A stretch of 64,000 bases of DNA from SVEL01 sp045126215 (lineage in GTDB: Bacteria > Bacillota > Clostridia > Lachnospirales > Lachnospiraceae), in assembly GCA_045126215.1 (NCBI GenBank), contig JBGVOD010000029.1, forward strand, positions 1-64,000, read 5' to 3'. Below are positions 45,444 to 54,376 of the stretch, in pieces. The notes beneath the pieces were generated by a model. The model saw nothing but the letters and a program-made list of their open reading frames with translations. It was not told the DNA's origin and did no database searches. Every line of letters starts with the position of its first letter. Within the stretch, counting starts at the first letter, position 1. The translations under genes were made by a program, and so were the position numbers.

Positions 45444-46154
45444 ATGAAAAAGAAATTCTTAACACTTTTACTTTGCTTATCAACATTAAGCATCTTAGTT
45501 GCCTGTGGATCAAATGATTCAGATAAAAACAACAATTCACCTATTAAGAACCAATCACCTGAGGTACCTTCACAAAATTCACCATTATTGGGCAACTATT
45601 TTGATGATAAAACAATTACTGCAGATAATGTTCTAAATAACGATGACGATAATGATGATAATTCTGATGGCAATACTGTTACCAATGAAATTTCATCTAA
45701 TAATACTGCTAGTAACAATAATTCTGCTGATGAAAATAATAATTCTACTATTAACAATAGTGCTCAAGAAGTACAAACAACTCCTACTCAAACAGAATAT
45801 TCTTCCAAATTTAAAGATGTAAATGAATGTCTTGCAGACGAAGAGGTTATGCACGATATAACTATTATTAAATCACAAATAGAAGCAGAAGGTGGTTATT
45901 ATGCAGATATCTATGGTAATTATGATACCATAGTATATAAATTTACATCTAAGACCAATATGATACCTGATGATGTTACATTTGACGGTTTTAAGATGTT
46001 TATGGATGCCTATTTAGAAGGCTCGAAACCTAACTTTCGAGCAATTGCAAATGAATTACAGCCGTATATAGAAGTTTCACCAATAAAAATTGTCGTAGAA
46101 ATATACAATTTCGATAATACACTTGTTTCCAGAATAGAAGTAACCGCTGAATAA
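45444..46154 (+). CDS. DUF4854-like lipoprotein, copy 1
   Basis: 236 residues. The signal peptide has lipobox ILVAC (Cys at 21) and is followed by an Asn/Asp/Ser-rich linker (about 25-115). A C-terminal domain (about 120-236) shares the pattern CLADEEV...YGNYDTIVYKF...VSPIKIVVEIYN with the next gene; from memory this resembles DUF4854. No enzymatic motif is seen. The signal, ribosome site (AAAGGGATAAACAT) and promoter are all duplicated in the next gene, so the two arose by tandem duplication, but the linker and domain have diverged. Function unknown; presumably on the outer face of the membrane. Confidence 0.75.
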   Translation: MKKKFLTLLLCLSTLSILVACGSNDSDKNNNSPIKNQSPEVPSQNSPLLGNYFDDKTITADNVLNNDDDNDDNSDGNTVTNEISSNNTASNNNSADENNNSTINNSAQEVQTTPTQTEYSSKFKDVNECLADEEVMHDITIIKSQIEAEGGYYADIYGNYDTIVYKFTSKTNMIPDDVTFDGFKMFMDAYLEGSKPNFRAIANELQPYIEVSPIKIVVEIYNFDNTLVSRIEVTAE

Positions 46155-46165
46155 GTTTTCATCTC

Positions 46166-46194
46166 TTTACAATATCAAAAAAATAATATATAAT
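46166..46194 (+). promoter_or_regulatory. Promoter of lipoprotein gene 46241
   Basis: TTTACA (46166-46171), 17 bp, then TATAAT (46189-46194). It is near-identical in layout to the promoter of the upstream paralogue. Confidence 0.65.
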
Positions 46195-46240
46195 TACTGA
46201 TTGTATTGTAAATTTTTCAAATTAAGAGAGGGATAAAGAT

Positions 46241-46822
46241 ATGAAAAAGAAACTTTTAGCACTTTTACTTTGCTTATTAACATTAAGCATGTTAGCTGCA
46301 TGTGGATCAAATGATTCAGATGATGGCGAAGAGTCAACAAGAAAAAACAAAACAACTGAAGCTTCATCACAGAAATCAACAGACAAAGATGATGATGATG
46401 ATGACGATGTTGATGACGATGATGACGATGACGATGACGAAGAAGCAACAACACGTAAGCATTCAACATCTGCAGCTATGTTTGAAGATATTGATGAATA
46501 TCTTGCAGATGAGACAGTAGCAAATCAGCTTGAATCACTTATTGAAATGTATGAAGGTCAGGGACTTGATGTAGCTATCTTCGGTGACTATGACACAATC
46601 ACATATACATACACATACACAGAAGATATGTTAGCTTCTGGAATTACTCTTGATGAGATAGCTGAACAGTTAGATTCTTATTTTGAAACAGCTAAGTCTT
46701 CAATGCAGACATCTGTAAATCAGATTCAGTCATTAGTAGAAGTTTCACCAATAAAGAATGTTATTGAATACTACAACGTTGACGGTACACTTCTTTATAC
46801 AATTACATTTACAGCTGAATAA
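46241..46822 (+). CDS. DUF4854-like lipoprotein, copy 2, with poly-aspartate tract
   Basis: 193 residues, paralogue of the gene at 45444. The signal peptide differs at a few positions (lipobox MLAAC). The linker (about 47-67) contains an almost pure aspartate run of about 18 D interrupted by one V, encoded by GAT/GAC repeats. The C-terminal domain (about 75-193) has YLADETV, FGDYDTITYTYTYTEDM and EVSPIKNVIEYYN. The Asp tract could bind cations or act as an extended spacer through the wall; neither is shown. It ends at a terminator shared with the convergent kinase gene. Confidence 0.75.
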   Translation: MKKKLLALLLCLLTLSMLAACGSNDSDDGEESTRKNKTTEASSQKSTDKDDDDDDDVDDDDDDDDDEEATTRKHSTSAAMFEDIDEYLADETVANQLESLIEMYEGQGLDVAIFGDYDTITYTYTYTEDMLASGITLDEIAEQLDSYFETAKSSMQTSVNQIQSLVEVSPIKNVIEYYNVDGTLLYTITFTAE

Positions 46823-46841
46823 ATAATTTAGGTAGAAATAT

Positions 46842-46902
46842 AAAAGAGGCTGTTGCTTTAACGAATGAGCAGATACAAATCGTTAATGCAACAGTCTCTT
46901 TT
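46842..46902. terminator. Bidirectional terminator, GAGGCTGT family
   Basis: Arms AAAAGAGGCTGTTGC and GCAACAGTCTCTTTT pair with one wobble, and an inner TTAACGA/TCGTTAA pair extends the stem. T-runs lie on both sides, serving the plus-strand lipoprotein and the minus-strand kinase gene. It is closely related to the hairpin at 54284-54328. Confidence 0.85.
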
Positions 46903-47745
46903 TTACATCTCTACCTTAAAGCTAATATATTCCTGATTATCTATTTCAAGTAATTCTATTGTGATATCTCCACCACATTTCTTTGCAATACGTTTAGCAT
47001 TTGTTAATCCCAGTCCTCTTTTCGAACCCTTTGTAGAATATCCTTTTTGGAAAAACTTCGACATCTTTGAGTAATTCATATCTTTAACTTTGTTGCGTAT
47101 CTCAAAATATACTTTATTATCTTCACTATCAAGAATAATATCTACAGTATTTAACTCATCCGTACATGCTTCGTATGCGTTATCGATAAGTGTTCCTATT
47201 ATCTCTATAAGATTGTTTTCAGCCGTAGTTGAAACTATTTCAAAATTTCTTACCTGTATATTTACATTTATAAATTGTTGTGCTGCAACAATCTTACTAT
47301 ATATAAAACCTGCAAGGATTTTATCTGAAATCTTAAGCAATGCAATAAGCTGCCTTGAATCTTCAATATACATATTCTTAATATATTCAGATTGTGCTTT
47401 TACCAAATCATCGTAATTATCAATGGTAACATGCATATTAAGCACTGCATTTAAATGATTATCAAACTCATGCTGTCTTGCACGAATCTCTTTTGTCAAA
47501 TCCTCAAGAGGTCTGATATACATTTTATAATTTTTTATAACCTTTTCCTGTCTTTTAATCTTTTTAAAGTTAAGTCTCCATTCAAAGAATCCCCATAAAA
47601 TTAAAATGACTAAGAAAACAATTATAAAAGTAAATCTTAAATCAAGTTCCTTATGTACAAACATATCACAAAGCATTACCGCTGCCACACAGACACTTAA
47701 AATGCAGAATAGCCTGTACGCAAATCTTCTGGCTCTTTCAGACAT
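46903..47745 (-). CDS. Membrane sensor histidine kinase, GHKL/AgrC-like
   Basis: 280 residues with two membrane segments at the N-terminus (about 10-55) and a short coiled linker. The phospho-acceptor region is RQHEFDNHLNAVL (His at about 98) and the GHKL ATPase domain has NNLIEIIGTLIDNAYEAC (N-box) and KRGLGLTNAKRIAKKCGG (G-box). This is the type paired with LytTR regulators in peptide sensing, though the short membrane part leaves little room for a peptide sensor. The Met at 47745 is preferred since AGGGG lies six bases upstream. It follows its regulator by nine bases. Confidence 0.88.
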   Translation of the reverse strand: MSERARRFAYRLFCILSVCVAAVMLCDMFVHKELDLRFTFIIVFLVILILWGFFEWRLNFKKIKRQEKVIKNYKMYIRPLEDLTKEIRARQHEFDNHLNAVLNMHVTIDNYDDLVKAQSEYIKNMYIEDSRQLIALLKISDKILAGFIYSKIVAAQQFINVNIQVRNFEIVSTTAENNLIEIIGTLIDNAYEACTDELNTVDIILDSEDNKVYFEIRNKVKDMNYSKMSKFFQKGYSTKGSKRGLGLTNAKRIAKKCGGDITIELLEIDNQEYISFKVEM

Positions 47746-47754
47746 TTTCATCCC

Positions 47755-48483
47755 CTACTGATTGTTAATTATTTTTTTTATTTTATCTTTGTATGTAATA
47801 CCTATTTCAACCTGACTTCCATCTTCAAGCTTTATAATCCTGTTAACTACATCAAAGAACTTAACATGTTTCTTATTTACTACATACATTCTATGACATT
47901 GAACGAAATCTTCTGGCTCAACCTTTGTCATAAACTCCTTAATAGTCATATATGGAATCTTTATGCTTTCCTTTGTCATTTTAAACATAACTCCACGCGT
48001 TACAGCCTGAACATATTGAATAGCATCACACTTTATTCTGTAATTAATGCCATCCTTTTTGACTATAATATTTTTTTCTTCTGCCACTTTATCGTGCATT
48101 ATTATTTTTCTAATTACATCTTCAACAGTCTGTCTATCATATGGCTTAACAATATATTGGTAACAATGTATCTCTCTAAACGCTGTCATTTCAAGTGATG
48201 CAATAGACGTAACCATTATTACCGGTGTAAACTCATACTTTCTATTTGTTCTAAGAAGTCTGGCAAATTCTATGCCGCTTTGGTCATCCTGATTATGAAT
48301 ATCAAGATTTATATCAATAAAGAATCCATTATATGTTTTATTATTATTTAGTAAAGCTTCCGCTTCCATAAAAGTAGCGGCAGAGTCGATATCTATCTCT
48401 CCTTCGCTACCATACGAGGCAATCATTTTCTCTAACGCCTCTCTACTTTCTTTTTGGTCTTCAAGAATCAATATATTTATCAT
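47755..48483 (-). CDS. LytTR-family response regulator
   Basis: 242 residues. The receiver domain (about 1-125) has EDQKE acidic residues, phospho-acceptor Asp in YNGFFIDINLD (about 57), T in MVTS and K in YIVKPYD. The LytTR DNA-binding domain (about 140-242) shows DAIQYVQAVTRGVMFKM and FVQCHRMYVVNKKHV. It is the partner of the kinase gene just downstream. Its target genes are unknown; the neighbouring tandem lipoproteins are candidates only by proximity. Confidence 0.9.
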   Translation of the reverse strand: MINILILEDQKESREALEKMIASYGSEGEIDIDSAATFMEAEALLNNNKTYNGFFIDINLDIHNQDDQSGIEFARLLRTNRKYEFTPVIMVTSIASLEMTAFREIHCYQYIVKPYDRQTVEDVIRKIIMHDKVAEEKNIIVKKDGINYRIKCDAIQYVQAVTRGVMFKMTKESIKIPYMTIKEFMTKVEPEDFVQCHRMYVVNKKHVKFFDVVNRIIKLEDGSQVEIGITYKDKIKKIINNQ

Positions 48484-48505
48484 TCTGCCGCTCCATATTG
48501 TTTAT

Positions 48506-49450
48506 CTAGTTTTTCTTTCCAACTTCTGTTACAGATGTTACAAGACCTGCAAGGTTCTGTATCTCTGAAGGAATAATAATCTTTGTAGCCTGACCATCTG
48601 CAGCTTTTGCAAATGCTTCAAGACTCTTAAGCTTAATAACTGACTCATCAGCACCAGCCTCTTTAACAAATCTGATACCATCTGCATTAGCCTTTTGAAT
48701 AGCTAAAATAGCTTCAGCCTGACCTTCTGCTTCTTTAATTGTAGCTTCTTTCTTAGCTTCTGCTCTAAGAATCTGTGCCTGTTTTTCAGCTTCTGCATCA
48801 AGAATAGCTGCTTCTTTCTTACCTTGTGCAACAAGGATAGAAGACTTCTTCTGACCTTCTGCAATGAGAATAGCTTCACGGCTTTCTCTTTCAGCTTTCA
48901 TCTGCTTTTCCATCGCTTCATTGATTGATGGAGGTGGCATAATGTTCTTAAGCTCTACTCTGTTTACCTTGATTCCCCAAGGATCTGTTGCTCTATCAAG
49001 TTCAGATCTCATCTTTGAGTTAATAATTTCTCTTGATGTTAATGTTTCATCAAGTACTAATTCACCGATGATATTTCTTAATGTTGTTGCTGTAAGGTTT
49101 TCAATAGCCATAATTGGATTTTCAACACCATAAGCATATAACTTTGGATCTGTTATCTGGAAGAAGATAACTGTATCAATTCTCATTGTAACGTTATCTT
49201 TTGTGATAACTGGCTGAGGTGGGAAATCACAAACCTGTTCCTTTAATATTACTTTTCTTGCAACCTTGTCTAAAATAGGTGCCTTTAAGTGAATACCTAC
49301 TGACCATGTCTCCTTGTATCCACCAAGTCTTTCAATAACAAAAGCCTGTGCCTGTGGAACTATCTTGATACATGAGATAAGTAATAGTAATAAAGCTACT
49401 ACAACGATCAAGAGTATCCAAAGACCTGCGTTTAAATTTGATGCTAACAT
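48506..49450 (-). CDS. SPFH/stomatin-domain membrane protein (QmcA-like)
   Basis: 314 residues. An N-terminal membrane anchor (about 10-30) is followed by the SPFH/PHB domain (about 35-195; VPQAQAFVIERLGGYKETW, KDNVTMRIDTVIFFQI), a long Ala/Glu/Lys coiled coil (about 195-255) and a short tail. Such proteins form large membrane rings or microdomains and often pair with NfeD proteins, as here (NfeD-like gene 60 bp upstream). Exact function in this organism unknown. Confidence 0.9.
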   Translation of the reverse strand: MLASNLNAGLWILLIVVVALLLLLISCIKIVPQAQAFVIERLGGYKETWSVGIHLKAPILDKVARKVILKEQVCDFPPQPVITKDNVTMRIDTVIFFQITDPKLYAYGVENPIMAIENLTATTLRNIIGELVLDETLTSREIINSKMRSELDRATDPWGIKVNRVELKNIMPPPSINEAMEKQMKAERESREAILIAEGQKKSSILVAQGKKEAAILDAEAEKQAQILRAEAKKEATIKEAEGQAEAILAIQKANADGIRFVKEAGADESVIKLKSLEAFAKAADGQATKIIIPSEIQNLAGLVTSVTEVGKKN

Positions 49451-49510
49451 ATCTTTCCTCTCCTTCTCTTTTATTGTTAATGTTTTTACATCCTTACACT
49501 TTATGATAGT

Positions 49511-49951
49511 TTATATATCTTTGCATTCTTCAAGAATAAGTTTTACTCCATCGATATGAACTATCTTTGCAAGTTTATCTTTTTCGATGATTTGACCATC
49601 TTTTTCAGCTCTTGCTGTCCATTCAACACCATTCACAACAGCTGTTCCTGTTGAGTTAATGTTATCAACTCTTTCTGTAACTCTAACAACCTTTCCAATT
49701 ATTCCTTCATAATTTGTCTTAAGCTTATTGGAGTTAATGTACTTTGTAGCAAAAGGTCTTGTAAATACCAGCAAAACTACTGACACTATAAAGAATACAA
49801 CAACTTGCCATACAAAATCAAGTCCAATTGCATTTGCTAATAATGCAACTAAAGAACCACCTGCGAACCAAATGGTTGTCAATCCAACCGTTATTATTTC
49901 AACTATTAAAAATAAAATGAATAAAACGAGCCAAAATATTGCTTCTTGCAT
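49511..49951 (-). CDS. NfeD-like membrane protein
   Basis: 146 residues with two or three hydrophobic segments (about 5-25, 30-45 and 50-70) and a C-terminal OB-fold NfeD domain (about 80-146; GIIGKVVRVTERV and GTAVVNGVEWTARAE). It is the short NfeD form without a ClpP-like protease domain. It is transcribed just before the SPFH gene and probably forms a complex with it in the membrane. Confidence 0.88.
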   Translation of the reverse strand: MQEAIFWLVLFILFLIVEIITVGLTTIWFAGGSLVALLANAIGLDFVWQVVVFFIVSVVLLVFTRPFATKYINSNKLKTNYEGIIGKVVRVTERVDNINSTGTAVVNGVEWTARAEKDGQIIEKDKLAKIVHIDGVKLILEECKDI

Positions 49952-50114
49952 AGCTATTACCTTCCTTTCTCTTAACGAATTCTTTATTTCATGTATATAT
50001 GATAACTTATTAAAATGTCATGTTTTTAATGACAAAAGACATTTTGAGATTTTTTTCTTCAAAATAATCATATATGAGAAATAAATTTAATACAATAATT
50101 CTTGAGTGAATGAG

Positions 50115-52094
50115 TTATATTTCGTCTTGAAAAAATTCCGAAAGTTCTTTTGAAGCTTCTTCCCACTGTTCCATCGTATCCATAAGCTTAATTTCAAGTT
50201 CATCTATATGTCCCTGAATCTCTGTAAGTTTATAGTATGCTGATGCATTTTCAGGAGCATTTAGTTCTTCCTTGTATTTTGCTATATCATCTTCCAGTTC
50301 TTCTATGATTTTCTCAAACTTTGATATCTTTTTTTCAAGCTTTGAACGCTCCTTTCCGGGATTATCATAATTCTTTACTTTCTTTTGTTCAGACTGAATA
50401 TCATTTTCAGGTTGTTTTGTAACGAATGAAAACGGTGTCTTTCCTGTTAATGACTTTGAATTACTGCTTTCGTCAATTTCTGCTTCAAGAGCTTTCTTTT
50501 TCATATAATCATCATAACCAAATGAGAAAAAGTCTGTGTAACCATTTTCAAATACTACAAGCTTATTAGATATTCTTTTAATAAAATATCTATCATGTGA
50601 AACAAATAAAATTGTTCCTTCAAATTTCAAAAGCATCTGTTCAAGTGTTTCTTTTCCAACTATATCCATATGGTTAGTTGGTTCGTCAAGAATCAGAAAG
50701 TTCGGTCTTCTTTTAAGAATCTTACACAAAGCAAGACGTACTCTTTCACCACCCGAAAGCATATTTACCTTTTTAAATACTGCATCTTGTGAAAAAAGAA
50801 ATGCTCCAAGGTCACTTCTTACCTCTGTTTCAGTAAGTGTTGGAAACTCATCATGGTAATCATCAATGACCTGTTTGTCACTTGTATAACTTGCCATCTG
50901 CTGATCAAAATATCCTATATCTACTCTAAGACCAGTATGATATTCACCGGATACTGGTGGTATCATACCCATTATAGTTTTTAAAAACGTTGACTTTCCA
51001 AGTCCATTTCCACCTATAATACCTATCTTGTCACCTCTTGTAACTGTAAAATTAACAGTAGAAAGAACTTTTCCATCATAACCAACACCAAGATTCATAA
51101 CATTCAAAACTTCTTTACCTGTTGTTTCTAAAGGTGTGAGATTTGCATGAAATGTCTTATTATCATACTGGTCTGGTGCTTCTATTTTATCCATATGTTC
51201 AATAGCTTTTAGCTTTGAACGTGTCATGGCCACCTTTGTAGGCTTATTTTTAAATTTATCAACAATGGTATTAAGTCTTGCTATCTCTTTTTGCTGAAGT
51301 TCATAGTCCTTCTGTTGTTTTTCGTGTTCTTCCTTTTTGCGAATTATAAAATCAGAATAGTTTCCCACATATCTCTTTGCTGTTCCATACTCTATCTCGT
51401 ATACAACTTCCGCAATATTATCTAAAAACATTCTATCATGAGACACTATTACAACAGCCTTACTATAGTTCTTTAAATACCCTTCCAGCCATTCCACTGT
51501 AGAAATGTCAAGGTGGTTTGTAGGCTCATCAAGTAACAAAATATCAGGCTTACTTAAAAGCATTCTGATAAATGCTATTCTTGTCTTCTGACCTCCCGAA
51601 AACTGATTCAATGATTTCTTCTTATCTTCTTCAGTAAATCCGAATTTTCTTACCATCGTTTCAAATTCTTTTTCATAGTAATATCCACCCTGCATTCTGA
51701 AGTTTTCTTCATATTCCGCATAGCTCTTAACATTTCTTTCGGATGGATCATCATTCATTCTCTGAAGTCTTCTATCCAGTTCTTCCTTCATCTGAACCAT
51801 TGGAAGAAATACTTTTCTTATCTCTTCCTCCATAGTTATTGATTCGTCCTCAAAGGCCATCTGTTTCAAATATCCTATTGTTGGATTTCCTGATTTTGCA
51901 ATAAAAATATCTTCATCACTGTCTCTTTTTGATAGCTCTACTTCACCTGAAATAAGCTTAAGCAAAGTAGTCTTACCACAACCATTTCTTCCAACAACGG
52001 CTATTTTCTCTGTATTCCTTATTTCAAAATTTATTCCATGTAAAATGACATCGGCGCCGAAACTAACAGCGCCATTGTTTATCTTGTATAACAT
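50115..52094 (-). CDS. ABC-F family ATPase
   Basis: Soluble protein with two ABC domains and no membrane part; ABC-F proteins act at the ribosome E site in translation or antibiotic resistance. Domain 1 (about 1-255) has GRNGCGKTTLL and FSGGQKTRIAF; domain 2 (about 320-535) has GGNGLGKSTFL and LSGGERVRLAL. They are joined by the typical linker with KPTKVAMTRSKLKAIEHMDK. A long C-terminal coiled coil (about 575-659) makes it Uup-like. No resistance-type linker expansion is obvious, so a housekeeping role is more likely. Confidence 0.9.
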   Translation of the reverse strand: MLYKINNGAVSFGADVILHGINFEIRNTEKIAVVGRNGCGKTTLLKLISGEVELSKRDSDEDIFIAKSGNPTIGYLKQMAFEDESITMEEEIRKVFLPMVQMKEELDRRLQRMNDDPSERNVKSYAEYEENFRMQGGYYYEKEFETMVRKFGFTEEDKKKSLNQFSGGQKTRIAFIRMLLSKPDILLLDEPTNHLDISTVEWLEGYLKNYSKAVVIVSHDRMFLDNIAEVVYEIEYGTAKRYVGNYSDFIIRKKEEHEKQQKDYELQQKEIARLNTIVDKFKNKPTKVAMTRSKLKAIEHMDKIEAPDQYDNKTFHANLTPLETTGKEVLNVMNLGVGYDGKVLSTVNFTVTRGDKIGIIGGNGLGKSTFLKTIMGMIPPVSGEYHTGLRVDIGYFDQQMASYTSDKQVIDDYHDEFPTLTETEVRSDLGAFLFSQDAVFKKVNMLSGGERVRLALCKILKRRPNFLILDEPTNHMDIVGKETLEQMLLKFEGTILFVSHDRYFIKRISNKLVVFENGYTDFFSFGYDDYMKKKALEAEIDESSNSKSLTGKTPFSFVTKQPENDIQSEQKKVKNYDNPGKERSKLEKKISKFEKIIEELEDDIAKYKEELNAPENASAYYKLTEIQGHIDELEIKLMDTMEQWEEASKELSEFFQDEI

Positions 52095-52109
52095 ATTTTT
52101 CCTTTATTT

Positions 52110-52511
52110 CTAAAACTCTAAATCTTTCTCTTCTTTTCCTGAAGCATTTTTATTCACTACAAATACTATGCCAATGGCAAGGTTAATAAATGCAAATATT
52201 GAAACTGCTCCGTAAAATAAAAGCATTAACGAATCTAATCCTGCTATGGCAGTGGCAAGTATATACCATACGATTCTTTCTTTCTGTTTAGCCTTTATTG
52301 ACAGCACAACAACTACTATACCTGTAATAACTATCATCAATTGATATACCATAAATATATTATGCGCAGTTTCAGATAAATTGTCTGTACTTATTAATCC
52401 AAATTGAAACGCAAAGAAACTGACCGCTAATGCACCATGTATAATATTTAGTATTGCACATGGAAATATAAATTTTTTTGTATCTTTTTTTGAATAATGT
52501 TTGTATTCCAT
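52110..52511 (-). CDS. Small membrane protein of unknown function
   Basis: 133 residues with four hydrophobic segments (about 12-35, 47-68, 75-92 and 95-118) and charged ends (N-terminus EYKHYSKKDTKK; C-terminus NASGKEEKDLEF). Family not recognised. AAGGA lies eight bases before the ATG at 52511; an in-frame start at 52550 is less likely. It lies between the SufB/D-like gene and the ABC-F gene with short gaps. Confidence 0.7.
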   Translation of the reverse strand: MEYKHYSKKDTKKFIFPCAILNIIHGALAVSFFAFQFGLISTDNLSETAHNIFMVYQLMIVITGIVVVVLSIKAKQKERIVWYILATAIAGLDSLMLLFYGAVSIFAFINLAIGIVFVVNKNASGKEEKDLEF

Positions 52512-52555
52512 AATAACTATCCTTCTATCATAAAAATTTCTATTCTGCAAACTAT

Positions 52556-53473
52556 TTATTTTAAAAATCCCTTGATTATTGTATCCTGGGCTTCTTCATC
52601 TGTAAGGCCTAATGTCTTTAACTTAAGAATCTGTTCCCCTGCAATTTTGCCAATTGCAGCTTCATGTATTAATTCTGCATCAAGATGTGCAGCTTCAAGG
52701 GCAGGCATAGCCTTTACTTTTCCCTGGTCTACAAGAATAGCGTCACACTCTGAATGTCCTTTACATCTGTTCTTGCCGTTAATGCATGATACAAACTCCT
52801 GATAAGAATTTCCTCTTGCAACTGATCTTGACATCAAATCTACTGATGAATCTTCTCCGTCCATATCAACCACAAAATCTGTCTTTGCATAATCATCGTC
52901 ATTTGTCATAATCCTCTCACGAACAACAATTTTAGCTCTATCCCCAACCTTTGCAGTAGTCTTTCTAAGTGTAGAATTTACACCTCCAAGCTGTACTGTA
53001 TCCATTTCAAGGTATGCATCTTCTTCAAGAACAGCGTCTGTAACAGGATCAATTCTTCTAAAGGCTTTTCCTTTACCCTTTCCAAGATGTTTTTCCTGAT
53101 AAAGAACCTTTGCTCCCTTCTTCAAAAAAAATCTGTGTATTCCATTATGTTTTGCTTCTCCTTCATTATCAGCGTGAATACCACATCCTGCAATAATTGT
53201 CACATCTGCATTTTCCCCTACAAAGAAATCATTATATACCAAGTCACTAACATTATTTCTTGTAACACATGCCGGTATATATACTCGCTCTCCCTTTGTA
53301 TTAGGTGCAATGTGAATCTCAATACCAGACTTGTCCTCTTTTGGAATAATCTTTATATTCTCACTTGACTGCCTTCCTACACATTGGCCATCCTCTCTGA
53401 TATTATACGCACCTTTAAATTCCCCTTTAAAATCCGATATTTCCTTTAAAAGTTCTTCTGTTACCTTATTCAT
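52556..53473 (-). CDS. SufB/SufD-family Fe-S cluster assembly scaffold, short form
   Basis: 305 residues of the right-handed beta-helix SufBD fold, shorter than SufB or SufD of the full SUF system (about 420-480). It has the family core VIIAGCGIHADNEG, LGKGKGKAFRRIDPVTD, YLEMDTVQLGGVNST and the C-terminal EAAIGKIAGEQILKLKTLGL. It overlaps sufC by eight bases, and no sufS, sufU, sufE or sufA is present around it. This two-gene layout corresponds to the minimal SufC/SufB-like (SMS-type) systems of anaerobes. Cys in AGCGIHAD is a possible cluster ligand. Confidence 0.88.
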   Translation of the reverse strand: MNKVTEELLKEISDFKGEFKGAYNIREDGQCVGRQSSENIKIIPKEDKSGIEIHIAPNTKGERVYIPACVTRNNVSDLVYNDFFVGENADVTIIAGCGIHADNEGEAKHNGIHRFFLKKGAKVLYQEKHLGKGKGKAFRRIDPVTDAVLEEDAYLEMDTVQLGGVNSTLRKTTAKVGDRAKIVVRERIMTNDDDYAKTDFVVDMDGEDSSVDLMSRSVARGNSYQEFVSCINGKNRCKGHSECDAILVDQGKVKAMPALEAAHLDAELIHEAAIGKIAGEQILKLKTLGLTDEEAQDTIIKGFLK

Positions 53474-54194
53474 TTATAGTCTCCTTTCCAATAGGACACA
53501 TAGTAGCATGTTCGCTTGCAAGAAGTCCTTTTAACACTTCATCCCTTTTACCTGCCTGTCTAATCTTTCCTTTTGCAATTACCACAATTTCATCAGCAAT
53601 TTCAAGGATTCTCTCCTGATGTGAAATAATCAGTAATGTTCCATTATGTTCCTTTTTTAGATTCTGGAATGTTTCAACAAGCTTAGTAAAGCTCCACAAA
53701 TCGATACCTGCCTCAGGTTCATCAAATATTGACAATTCTGCATTTCTGGCAAGAACCGATGCAATCTCTATACGTTTCATTTCTCCACCCGAAAGTCCTG
53801 AATTCAATTCTCTGTCAACATATTCCTTTGCACAAAGACCAACCTTTCCAAGCAAATCGCAAAGTTCATCTTCGTTCAGTTCTTTACCAGCTGCTAAATT
53901 CAATAAATCTCTTACATTGAGACCTTTAAACTTAACCGGCTGTTGAAAGGCATATCCAATACCCATCTTCGCTCTATCTGTAATGTCGGCATCTGTAATA
54001 TCTTCGCCGTTAAAGATAATCTTTCCACCTGATGGTTTCTGAATACCTGCAATAAGCTTTGCAAGTGTTGTTTTTCCACCACCATTTGGGCCAGTTACAA
54101 CAATAAGCTTACCTTTATCAACTGTATAAGAAATATCATCTATAACATTTTCGCCACCTGGTATTGTCCAAGCGATATTTTCTAATGTCAGCAT
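53466..54194 (-). CDS. sufC: SufC-type Fe-S assembly ATPase
   Basis: ABC-type ATPase that drives the SufB/D scaffold. Walker A TGPNGGGKTTLAKLI, a Q-loop in GYAFQQPVKFKGL, signature LSGGEMKRIEIA, Walker B LSIFDEPEAGIDLW (the E-A-G-I-D form is typical of SufC) and H-loop SHQERIL. About 242 residues from the ATG at 54194, with GAGGAG five bases upstream. It is the first gene of the two-gene unit. Confidence 0.92.
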   Translation of the reverse strand: MLTLENIAWTIPGGENVIDDISYTVDKGKLIVVTGPNGGGKTTLAKLIAGIQKPSGGKIIFNGEDITDADITDRAKMGIGYAFQQPVKFKGLNVRDLLNLAAGKELNEDELCDLLGKVGLCAKEYVDRELNSGLSGGEMKRIEIASVLARNAELSIFDEPEAGIDLWSFTKLVETFQNLKKEHNGTLLIISHQERILEIADEIVVIAKGKIRQAGKRDEVLKGLLASEHATMCPIGKETINE

Positions 54195-54283
54195 ATTTTC
54201 TCCTCTTTTCATTGCATACTATAACGTATAAACTATATTACTTTTTTGGCTTATTTGCAAGGAATTCTTGCAATTTCTAAAAA

Positions 54284-54328
54284 GAGGCTGTCGCCTCAAC
54301 GATTTTTATTCGTTAAAGCTACAGCCTC
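54284..54328 (-). terminator. Intrinsic terminator, GAGGCTGT family
   Basis: Arms GAGGCTGT and ACAGCCTC with an inner AACGA/TCGTT pair; on the minus strand a T5 run follows. It separates the zinc-ribbon gene at 54377 from sufC. Confidence 0.8.
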
Positions 54329-54376
54329 CCATAGTTTATGATTTTTTAGTTCATATAATACAATGTAATATAATAT

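Noticed and set aside
46387..46441. GAT/GAC run considered a frameshift or sequencing artefact in the 46241 gene
   Set aside because: The frame continues into a domain matching its upstream paralogue, so the poly-Asp coding is real.
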